A stretch of 5,061 bases of DNA from Planctomycetaceae bacterium (GTDB taxonomy: Bacteria; Planctomycetota; Planctomycetia; Planctomycetales; Planctomycetaceae). Location of the stretch: positions 1 to 5,061 of the forward strand of contig JALWSL010000557.1 in assembly GCA_027080405.1 (NCBI GenBank), written 5' to 3'. The notes under the pieces are model-generated. The model saw nothing but the letters and a program-made list of their open reading frames with translations, made no database searches and was not told the origin of the DNA. Shown here one piece after another: positions 1 through 5,061 of the stretch; position 1 is the stretch's first letter; each line of letters opens with the position of its first letter. A program made the position numbers and the translations under genes.

Positions 1-2
1 AG

Positions 3-185
3 ATGAAATGCGGCAACTTCGTAACGCTGGAACGCTTTTCAAGAAACGATCTCAAAAACTTTCTCGATCATCTGCAAGAGTATCGAACTCGGATAGAAAA
101 AACGTGTCTGGGGAATGAAGGAACGGAAAAAGCAATCGCGGTGATAGAAAAATACGCGGAGAAGTCGGACACTTCCAGAAGATGA
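3..185 (+). CDS. C-terminal end of an unidentified protein (probably 5'-partial)
   Basis: An open frame runs from the left edge of the window to a TGA at 183-185. An ATG sits at position 3, but only two bases precede it, so I cannot tell a true start from an internal methionine; a gene entering from the left is more likely. The 60 visible residues are hydrophilic and look helical, with two amphipathic stretches (around residues 16-33, LKNFL/HLQEY/RIEK, and 43-54, EKAIAVIEKYAEK), and the tail is charged. No motif identifies a family, so no function is proposed. A second frame (from base 2) is open only to about base 118 and encodes a very basic peptide, which I find less protein-like, but it is a possible alternative ending. 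The downstream gene starts about 200 bases later with its own candidate promoter, so it is probably a separate transcription unit. Confidence 0.45.
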   Translation: MKCGNFVTLERFSRNDLKNFLDHLQEYRTRIEKTCLGNEGTEKAIAVIEKYAEKSDTSRR

Positions 186-321
186 TCCCTCCGGCGGGAG
201 CAGCCAAACGGCCCGTTTTCCCACTGGTTTCCCGTGATATTGCGATTGTTGCCATGCAATTCAGCGATGGTCTTTTCGTCTTTTCGACACAAAAATTGCA
301 GGAAACAGATCGGAGAAAACG

Positions 322-338
322 TCGTCAACGGTTGACGA
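322..338. promoter_or_regulatory. 17-base palindrome, operator-like
   Basis: TCGTCAAC and GTTGACGA form perfect 8-base arms around a single central G (330). The right arm contains the -35-like TTGACG (332-337) of the candidate promoter for the HNH gene. A symmetric site of this size overlapping a -35 box is the usual arrangement for a dimeric repressor operator. The palindrome is visible directly; the operator role is inferred. No regulator gene is present in the window to pair with it. Confidence 0.4.
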
Positions 339-360
339 AGAAATCCGGGGAGCTGACAAT
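332..360 (+). promoter_or_regulatory. candidate sigma-70-type promoter of the HNH gene
   Basis: TTGACG (332-337) matches five of six bases of the -35 consensus. It is followed after exactly 17 bases by GACAAT (355-360), four of six for the -10. Transcription would begin near 367, giving a leader of about 20 bases with the GAAGGG ribosome site at 375-380 ahead of the ATG at 388. Spacing and position fit well, but promoter consensus in planctomycete-like bacteria is poorly defined, so this is a moderate call. Confidence 0.4.
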
Positions 361-387
361 GGTATAGAGTTATTGAAGGGAAAAAGC

Positions 388-984
388 ATGTCCAGCGTTG
401 TACTGACAAGACCGACATTGGTCCTGAACAAAGCCTGGCAGCCGGTGCACGTTGCCACCGCGGCTCGCTGTCTGGTGATGCTTTGGAACGGAACGGTGAA
501 GGTTGTCGATCCACAGGATTTTCAAACCTACTGTTGGGAGGACTGGTCGAACATTCCTGCTCAGGATGGCGATGACGTTGTCCGTACGGTAGACCGGGAA
601 ATCCTGCTTCCCGAAATTGTCGTGCTGCAGAACTATTCCAAAGTTCCCCGGCAGACAGTGACATTCTCCCGAAGAAATCTGTTTCGCCGAGATGGCTTCC
701 GGTGTCAGTACTGCGGACAGAAACCGCAAAGTTCAGAACTGACAATCGACCATGTGATTCCCCGTTCACAACAGGGGGAATCGAGTTGGGAGAATTGTGT
801 TCTGGCCTGTGTCAAATGCAATACGAAAAAAGGGGGACGAACCCCGAAGCAGGCTGGAATGAAGTTGCTGAAAAAGCCGAAACGCCCCCGTTGGACGCAT
901 CTGTTCGAGGTTCCTCAACATTGCATCAGCAGTTGGGCCCATTTTATCAGCGATGCTTACTGGGATGTCGAGTTGCAGCAGTAG
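388..984 (+). CDS. HNH endonuclease family protein
   Basis: A 198-residue protein with a C-terminal zinc-supported HNH (beta-beta-alpha-metal) nuclease fold. Visible signature: C106-x2-C109 (CQYCG), the catalytic-type pair D121-H122 in [10 protein letters not shown]136 in WEN, and a second zinc knuckle C141-x2-C144 followed by N145 and K148, then [10 protein letters not shown]. The N-terminal 100 residues ([12 protein letters not shown], the [10 protein letters not shown] segment and [14 protein letters not shown]) match the layout of a common stand-alone bacterial HNH family of about 170-200 residues, whose cellular role is generally unknown. The nuclease core looks intact. I chose ATG 388 because GAAGGG lies seven bases upstream; an in-frame TTG at 373 would add five residues but would overlap that site. 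The gene has its own candidate promoter and a strong terminator, so it appears monocistronic. Nothing nearby suggests restriction-modification, an intron or a phage, so a DNA-repair or housekeeping role is as plausible as defence. Confidence 0.9.
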   Translation: MSSVVLTRPTLVLNKAWQPVHVATAARCLVMLWNGTVKVVDPQDFQTYCWEDWSNIPAQDGDDVVRTVDREILLPEIVVLQNYSKVPRQTVTFSRRNLFRRDGFRCQYCGQKPQSSELTIDHVIPRSQQGESSWENCVLACVKCNTKKGGRTPKQAGMKLLKKPKRPRWTHLFEVPQHCISSWAHFISDAYWDVELQQ

Positions 985-1036
985 TCGTCTGCGACGTCTA
1001 CTCTGATCAATCCGTTTTATCTGACCAAACGCTTTG

Positions 1037-1075
1037 CCCGAGGAGCGAGCCGAACCGCTCGCTCTCGGGTTTTCT
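1037..1075 (+). terminator. intrinsic terminator after the HNH gene
   Basis: CCCGAG (1037-1042) pairs with CTCGGG (1064-1069), and AGCGAGC (1044-1050) pairs with GCTCGCT (1057-1063). That makes a 13-bp GC-rich stem with one bulged G (1043) and a six-base CGAACC loop, followed directly by TTTTCT. It lies 52 bases past the HNH stop. The minus-strand side lacks a T-run, so it should act only on plus-strand transcription. Confidence 0.8.
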
Positions 1076-1153
1076 GCTACTGGTGTCTCAAGCGGAATTG
1101 CAGTCCGTGTAGACATCTGCGGTTTTTTTACGTAATGGCCACGCGTTGCAAGC

Positions 1154-1192
1154 GGAACGGCGCAAGCCGTCCGGTAATGAGCCGGGGACCGG
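1154..1192. repeat. two adjacent GC-rich hairpins in the convergent gap
   Basis: The first hairpin pairs ACGGC (1157-1161) with GCCGT (1166-1170) around a GCAA tetraloop, extended by GG/CC with one bulged A. The second pairs CCGGT (1171-1175) with ACCGG (1188-1192) around 12 bases; the two share bases 1171-1172 and could be alternatives. The element lies 20 bases beyond the stop of the minus-strand membrane gene. There it could end transcription or protect the transcript 3' end, although no T-run follows on that strand. The shape recalls dispersed REP-like intergenic palindromes, but no second full copy occurs in this window. Confidence 0.45.
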
Positions 1193-1211
1193 TTTGGATC
1201 GCGAACCACGA

Positions 1212-1985
1212 TTACTCGCCGACGTTCTTCCGTTGAGCTTCGGGAAACCGCCTGTTGTCCTGCCTTCTCAGGAAAGCGTGGATCGCCCGGACGAGAAACG
1301 GAAAGGCTGCCAGGAGAAGGAAGGCGATCCAGAGTCGGGCCGTCATGATTTCTGCCAGGCCCTTTTCTGCAAATTCATTGATGTTGGGGACATTTGAGCC
1401 GGCGTAAACGAAAACAATTGTGCCCGGTAGCATTCCCAACTGACTCACCCACCAGAAGGTCCATGTGCGAATCGGTGTAACCCCCATGACCAGATTGATG
1501 ACGAAAAAAGGAACCGCAGGAATCAAACGTAAGGAAAAGAGATAGAAAGGCCCTTCTTTTTTGAGAGGCTCTTCGATTTTCTTTAGCGATTTTCCCCATT
1601 TTCTGATGACGAAGTCCCTGAAGAAAAAGCGACTGGCCAGGAAAGCGAGCGTTGCTCCGGCCGTGGATGCAAAGCTGACCAAAACGACTCCTGCAAAGAA
1701 GCCGAATATCCAACCGTAACTCAATGTCAGGACGGTTGCTCCCGGGAACGAGGTACCTGTCACAAGTGTGTAGACGACAAAGGCAATCGCATAACTGATA
1801 ACGGGATGGTGGGAATAATAGTCGCGCAGCCAGATTTCCTTTTGGGCGATCGCGTTCAGGGAAATCTGATCCCGATAGTTGAACAGGAACCACAACAGAA
1901 CCGCCCCCAGCAGAGTGAGTATTCCGACTTTCCATTTCCTTTCGCGCAGTCGGCTAAAAAAAACAGTTGCGGTCATCAGGAGCAT
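1212..1985 (-). CDS. TVP38/TMEM64 family (DedA superfamily, VTT domain) inner membrane protein
   Basis: A 257-residue polytopic membrane protein. A first transmembrane helix (about residues 19-36) is followed by a polar stretch, then the VTT core. The core has the re-entrant type motif with F80-P81-G82 and YGWIFG (90-95), a small-residue-rich helix (about 96-118), a charged cytosolic loop (119-145, RFFFRDF and KKIEEPLKKEG), and the second signature R153-L-I-P156 with P159, N164 and G168. Two further hydrophobic helices (about 176-196 and 218-236) and a basic tail complete it. The family is linked to lipid scrambling or transport and membrane homeostasis; the substrate here is unknown. The start is uncertain: ATG 1985 is preferred, TTG 2021 would add 12 basic or polar residues, and ATG 1976 would remove three; none has a good ribosome site. 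It converges on the HNH gene and diverges from the signalling gene, so it is likely transcribed alone. Confidence 0.88.
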   Translation of the reverse strand: MLLMTATVFFSRLRERKWKVGILTLLGAVLLWFLFNYRDQISLNAIAQKEIWLRDYYSHHPVISYAIAFVVYTLVTGTSFPGATVLTLSYGWIFGFFAGVVLVSFASTAGATLAFLASRFFFRDFVIRKWGKSLKKIEEPLKKEGPFYLFSLRLIPAVPFFVINLVMGVTPIRTWTFWWVSQLGMLPGTIVFVYAGSNVPNINEFAEKGLAEIMTARLWIAFLLLAAFPFLVRAIHAFLRRQDNRRFPEAQRKNVGE

Positions 1986-2242
1986 TTTCTTTTGGTTATT
2001 CAGGTTCTTTTTTGGTGCCAATAACGCCGTTCAACCGCACTGATCGTTACAACCGGCACAACCTTCCCATTCCTTCCGAATTCCTGCGTTCGCAATTTGC
2101 AACTCGCTCTGTGTGAGCTAGGTTTTCAGGTGTTGCCGGATTTCAGCCGGAATCTCATCGCCCCTTCGTTTGCCAATTCTTCAACAAGCATTCGATTACA
2201 GGCTGAGTATACCATCAACTTGCCAATCAAGGAACGGGACTA

Positions 2243-4336
2243 ATGATTGTAGAAGCTGCCGAGAGTGCAACTGCAGAAAACGCAGTTGTTGGCCAGGGGA
2301 CAATTACGGCAACCTCCCGCGGATTATTGGCGATGATCGAACTGTATCGCCGGGCCAAAAAACTTTTCGAGCAGGATGAAAGCAGCATCATTCCGCGTTC
2401 CATCCTTCGGGATCTGGTGACTGCGCTTCACTATCGGGATGAGCACACTTTTTTTCATTCACAACGGGTGGGGCAATTGGCTCTCGGATTGGCCCGTCAT
2501 TTATACTGGAACGAGGAGACGCTTCATCTTCTCGAAGTAGCCGCGCTGCTCCATGATATCGGGAAGATTGGGATTCCCGATCACATTCTTTACAAACCAG
2601 GACAATTTACCGGCGACGAAACTTCTCTGATGGCTCTGGGAACGGAAATTGCCAACGATATTCTGCAGATATGCCACGTCAAACCGGAATTGCGGCAGGC
2701 GATTGTTGAATCACGAATGCACTACTCGTTTCTCGAGGATCGCTCACGTGAGTTGGGGCAGGAACTTTCGCTGGCGGGAAGATTGCTAGCCGTTGCGGAT
2801 GTGTATGAATCTCTTTCGCGGGATCAGGTGTATCGCCCGGCGTTCACACATCCGGAAATTATCAAATACTTCAAAGAGCAGTCCGGCAAGCAGTTCGATT
2901 CGAACATGGTCACGGCGTTGATCCGCTGGCTCAAACCAGAAGTGCTGGCTCAAATACAGGCGGAATCCGCCCGGCAGAAAATGGGCAGCCTGCAGGACGA
3001 AATGGAAGGGTCATTGGCAACCGCCTCGCTCTGCAATGTATTTACTCATCTGTACTCACTGGAATCTTCCTTCGCAGGAATTCTGATTACCGATACGAAT
3101 CGGGAAATTGTGCTGCTCAGTCGAGGTGTGCAGTCGCTGTATGGTCAGAATGAACAGGCTCCGACTCCCCGGCACTGGTCGCCCGATCTGTTCCCGGTTG
3201 CAGATCCCTTCGAAGAATTGTTGCCGGAGGGGACCACTCCCTATGAACAGGCACTGACTGAAAAACGGAGTTCGACATTGAATGTCAAACTTCCGGGAAG
3301 CAAGGGAGAATGGGCTGATGTCGAATTGCAGACAATCCCACTGATCGATTTCAACAATCAGTTGCAGGGTGTCGCGGAATTCTACAAATATAAAAATCGG
3401 AACCAGCTGCAGAATGCCCAGTATCGCGAATTGGCCCTGCAGGCAAGTCGGGATGCGCTGACAGGAGTTGCCAACCGTGGCGAATTGGAAAACCAGCTTG
3501 CCATCATCATGGACAAATTCAAGAAGGACCCGCAGATCAATTTCTTTTCAGTTATCTATCTTGATATCGACCACTTCAAAAGTATCAACGATACTTACGG
3601 TCACGCGGTGGGTGATGAAGTGTTGGTCAAGCTGGCCAGGCTGTTGCAGCGTGAAGCGTATTCCAGTGAACTTGTTGCCCGATACGGCGGTGAAGAATTT
3701 GTGATTGTCTGTCCCGAATTGCAACTGGTTCAGGCCGTCGGACGGGCAGAACGGTTTCGGCTGGAAATCTCGAAACTCAAGTTCGAAAGCGTGCCGTCGC
3801 TTTCCATCACATCTTCTTTCGGCGTCGCCGCGTCCGAACCGGGAGACTCTTTGGGAAGCCTGCTCAAGAGGTCGGACAAAGCGCTTTATCAGTCCAAACG
3901 GGATGGCCGAAACCGGACGACGGCGCTTCAGAGGGAGGAGATCGAAACAAGTAAACCTGCCGAAAAAGGTAAAGCCGATCAGGAGATGGTCTTCATGGCC
4001 GATATGCACTGCATGCTGCATGAAGATATTCTGGTGATGAAGCTGAAGGGATTTGTCCAGGAAAAGAGAGCCCGGCTCATCAGCATCGAGGAAGGTAAAG
4101 CGGTGATCCAGGTTGGTCGGGAGGGACTTTTCACCCGATGGGGAAAGAAAGAAAAACGGCAACCGGTGCGTATTGATATCGACGCCAGCGATGCGTTACG
4201 GCCTGCAACGCCAAAGTCTCCCAAAAGAAGACTGAGAATAAAAATCAGTCCCGTCGGGGTTCCGGTTAGTCGCGAAATTTTTCTCCATCGTGCCCGCCAT
4301 ATCTTTCGTGACTTGAGATCCCACTTTATCGAATAG
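2243..4336 (+). CDS. HD-GYP-like / PAS-like / GGDEF multidomain protein, putative diguanylate cyclase
   Basis: A 697-residue protein that appears soluble, with no signal peptide or membrane segment. Residues about 53-230 are HD-GYP-like: H72 in FHSQRV, H104-D105 in LLHDIGKIGIPDHIL, K118-P-G and D186 in AVADVYESL are kept. The ligand His after LM (G133 here) and the GYP loop (residues 158-172) are missing. Residues 232-262 look helical. Residues about 262-384 are PAS-like (GILITDTNREIV and, later, IPLIDFNNQLQGVAEF). Residues about 395-562 form a GGDEF domain with DALTGVANR, D441-x-D443-x-FK-x-IND, GDEV and the active motif G482-GEEF486. The I-site RxxD is replaced by Y473-S-S-E476. Residues 580-697 form an extra domain that I cannot assign. 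The expected activity is cyclic-di-GMP synthesis from two GTP, tuned by the N-terminal sensor part. AAGGA lies nine bases before ATG 2243. The gene stands alone between long gaps. Confidence 0.9.
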   Translation: MIVEAAESATAENAVVGQGTITATSRGLLAMIELYRRAKKLFEQDESSIIPRSILRDLVTALHYRDEHTFFHSQRVGQLALGLARHLYWNEETLHLLEVAALLHDIGKIGIPDHILYKPGQFTGDETSLMALGTEIANDILQICHVKPELRQAIVESRMHYSFLEDRSRELGQELSLAGRLLAVADVYESLSRDQVYRPAFTHPEIIKYFKEQSGKQFDSNMVTALIRWLKPEVLAQIQAESARQKMGSLQDEMEGSLATASLCNVFTHLYSLESSFAGILITDTNREIVLLSRGVQSLYGQNEQAPTPRHWSPDLFPVADPFEELLPEGTTPYEQALTEKRSSTLNVKLPGSKGEWADVELQTIPLIDFNNQLQGVAEFYKYKNRNQLQNAQYRELALQASRDALTGVANRGELENQLAIIMDKFKKDPQINFFSVIYLDIDHFKSINDTYGHAVGDEVLVKLARLLQREAYSSELVARYGGEEFVIVCPELQLVQAVGRAERFRLEISKLKFESVPSLSITSSFGVAASEPGDSLGSLLKRSDKALYQSKRDGRNRTTALQREEIETSKPAEKGKADQEMVFMADMHCMLHEDILVMKLKGFVQEKRARLISIEEGKAVIQVGREGLFTRWGKKEKRQPVRIDIDASDALRPATPKSPKRRLRIKISPVGVPVSREIFLHRARHIFRDLRSHFIE

Positions 4337-4399
4337 CCGGTTGCGCAGGTCATACCCTCTCCTTCCCTCTCTTCCGGTCTTACGCTGGTGGTCTTTTCA

Positions 4400-4429
4400 C
4401 AGCCGAAAGGCCCGTTGACATTTCGGCTG
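4400..4429. repeat. inverted repeat, 9-bp arms with a 12-base loop
   Basis: CAGCCGAAA (4400-4408) and TTTCGGCTG (4421-4429) are perfect complements around a 12-base loop that ends in TTGACA (4415-4420). It lies 63 bases past the stop of the signalling gene, so it may stabilise or end that transcript. No T-run follows on either strand, so it is not a standard intrinsic terminator. Because the loop carries a perfect -35 hexamer, with a weak CATCAT at 4437-4442 after 16 bases, a regulatory role is equally possible. Confidence 0.45.
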
Positions 4430-4555
4430 CGTGACGCATCATTGCGCATGGGAATAGAGCGTGATTTCCCTGCACGATCACCACGCGGCACAGCGCAGGA
4501 CTTTCCGGGAGGTTACGCGGAGGGAGCGTCTGTTCTCGGTCAAATCGTGAATTCA

Positions 4556-4586
4556 CTGGCAATTTCCGGGTTTGTGTACCTACAAT
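4556..4586 (+). promoter_or_regulatory. weak candidate promoter upstream of the VWA gene
   Basis: TACAAT (4581-4586) matches five of six -10 bases. CTGGCA (4556-4561) matches four of six -35 bases, but the 19-base spacing is longer than ideal. Transcription would begin near 4593 and leave a leader of about 100 bases before the ATG at 4697. It is the best match close to this gene, but matches of this quality also arise by chance. Confidence 0.25.
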
Positions 4587-4696
4587 GGAGGCGACGGCTT
4601 CGCAAAATGTTCAATTTCTGTTTCACGTCCTGAACCATAATTCCGCTTGAGATTGGGGCCGATTGAGATCAGGCAGAACGAATCCGGTATTTGTTG

Positions 4697-5061
4697 ATGA
4701 TCGAATTCTATTATCCTGAATTGTTGCTGGTGGGAATTCCCCTGGCCATTGTTCTGTGGCGGTATGCCCGGCACGGTACGGCTACCACGCTGGTAAGATC
4801 CGGGATCGCCCTGCTGCTTCTGCTTGCTCTTGCGGGGCCGCTTTACAATTTGGGGGGAAAGGGAGTCGATGTCATTGTTGTTGCGGACCGTTCCCGCTCG
4901 ATGTCCGAGCAGGCGTTGGCCAATCTGGCCGAACTGATCCATAATCTGGATCGTAATCGTGGTGATGGAGATCGCATCGGGATTGTCGCTTTCGGTGCCA
5001 GTTCGCAAATCGAACGGATTCCCTCCGGATCGGCGATGTTCGCGGAATTTTCCAAGCCGGT
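4697..5061 (+). CDS. VWA-domain membrane protein, BatA-like N-terminus (3'-partial)
   Basis: The frame opens at ATG 4697 and runs off the window with no stop; 121 complete codons are visible. Residues about 8-22 and 35-50 are two hydrophobic helices separated by a short basic stretch (WRYARHG). The second ends in LALAGPLYN, the arrangement typical of the aerotolerance/BatA-type N-terminus. A von Willebrand A domain follows: GVDVIVVADRSRSMS carries the metal-ion-dependent adhesion site D64-x-S66-x-S68, and DRIGIVAFG (92-100) is the second strand of the fold. Such proteins sit in the inner membrane with the VWA domain in the periplasm, and often act with MoxR-type ATPases; no MoxR gene is in view. 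An in-frame TGA at 4664-4666 limits the start to ATG 4697 or the TTGs at 4694 and 4691. There is no clear ribosome site. Full length and any C-terminal domain are unknown. Confidence 0.85.
   Translation, partial: MIEFYYPELLLVGIPLAIVLWRYARHGTATTLVRSGIALLLLLALAGPLYNLGGKGVDVIVVADRSRSMSEQALANLAELIHNLDRNRGDGDRIGIVAFGASSQIERIPSGSAMFAEFSKP

Larger units (their letters stand above)
4337..4696. other. 360-base gap without a supported gene
   Basis: This stretch separates two plus-strand genes. Short open frames exist on both strands (for example about 80 codons from a GTG at 4388), but they have no ribosome site, no recognisable motif and unconvincing composition. What can be seen is a pyrimidine-rich run just after the stop (about 4360-4380), a 9-bp inverted repeat at 4400-4429, a candidate promoter ending at 4586, and a 7-base direct repeat TTGAGAT at 4647-4653 and 4663-4669 ahead of the VWA gene. 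The gap is long enough for a small RNA or a structured leader, but I see no known riboswitch or RNA signature. Confidence 0.5.

Noticed and set aside
189..218. Two tiny hairpins after the first stop (CTCC/GGAG and AAACG/CGTTT) as a terminator
   Set aside because: Stems of four and five bp with short loops are too weak, and only four T follow.
182..367. A 61-codon plus-strand frame whose ATG overlaps the previous stop as ATGA
   Set aside because: The overlap suggests translational coupling, but there is no ribosome site, the product has no recognisable feature, and its 3' half covers the palindrome and promoter of the HNH gene.
68..769. A 233-codon minus-strand frame
   Set aside because: It lies largely antisense to the HNH gene, which has clear catalytic motifs; the antisense product has low-complexity Arg/Ser/Pro composition and no motif.
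388..984. HNH gene as part of a defence island, homing element or restriction system
   Set aside because: No methyltransferase, intron boundary, helicase or phage gene is next to it; the family is widespread as a stand-alone gene.
702..1112. A 136-codon plus-strand frame overlapping the end of the HNH gene
   Set aside because: It is an out-of-frame reading of the HNH core and continues through the terminator hairpin; no ribosome site.
3548..4162. A 204-codon minus-strand frame
   Set aside because: It is antisense to the GGDEF domain, whose motifs are unmistakable on the plus strand.
4388..4633. An 81-codon plus-strand frame in the gap after the signalling gene
   Set aside because: GTG start without a ribosome site, no motif, and it runs through the inverted repeat and the candidate promoter.
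4580..5008. A 142-codon minus-strand frame
   Set aside because: It is antisense to the start of the VWA gene, which has membrane helices and an adhesion-site motif in the opposite frame.

Overview
The window reads as ordinary chromosomal DNA of a Gram-negative-type bacterium with mid-range G+C. A member of the Planctomycetes is my best guess, for three reasons: weak or missing Shine-Dalgarno sites at several starts, large intergenic gaps with GC-rich hairpins, and the type of proteins present (a BatA-like VWA membrane protein, and a large HD/PAS/GGDEF protein with an unfamiliar C-terminal extension). The taxon is an inference from style, not from a marker gene. I see no tRNA, rRNA, CRISPR array, transposase or phage gene.

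Layout, left to right. At 3-185 a plus-strand reading frame ends; it is probably the tail of a gene that begins before the window. The next 202 bases hold a 17-base near-perfect palindrome that overlaps the -35 box of a good candidate promoter. That promoter would serve an HNH nuclease-family gene (388-984, +), which is followed by a strong intrinsic terminator (1037-1075). A convergent gap with a second pair of hairpins separates it from a TVP38/TMEM64 (DedA-superfamily) membrane protein on the minus strand (1212-1985). A divergent gap of about 220-260 bases leads to the main gene, 2243-4336 (+), a 697-residue multidomain signalling protein: HD-GYP-like domain, PAS-like domain, GGDEF domain with an intact GGEEF site, then about 118 residues I cannot assign. 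A 360-base non-coding gap follows, with a 9-bp inverted repeat and a possible promoter. The window ends inside a VWA-domain membrane protein gene (4697 to beyond 5061, +). That gene has no stop in the window, so it is easily missed in a search for closed ORFs.

The genes do not form an obvious operon: each complete gene has its own upstream gap, and two pairs of neighbours point in opposite directions. The most interesting item is the 697-residue protein. Its diguanylate cyclase half looks catalytically competent and free of I-site product inhibition. Its HD-GYP half keeps the HD pair but has lost the GYP loop and a conserved metal-ligand histidine, so it is probably a sensory or structural domain or has a changed activity. 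I did not find a convincing new multi-gene system in this window.
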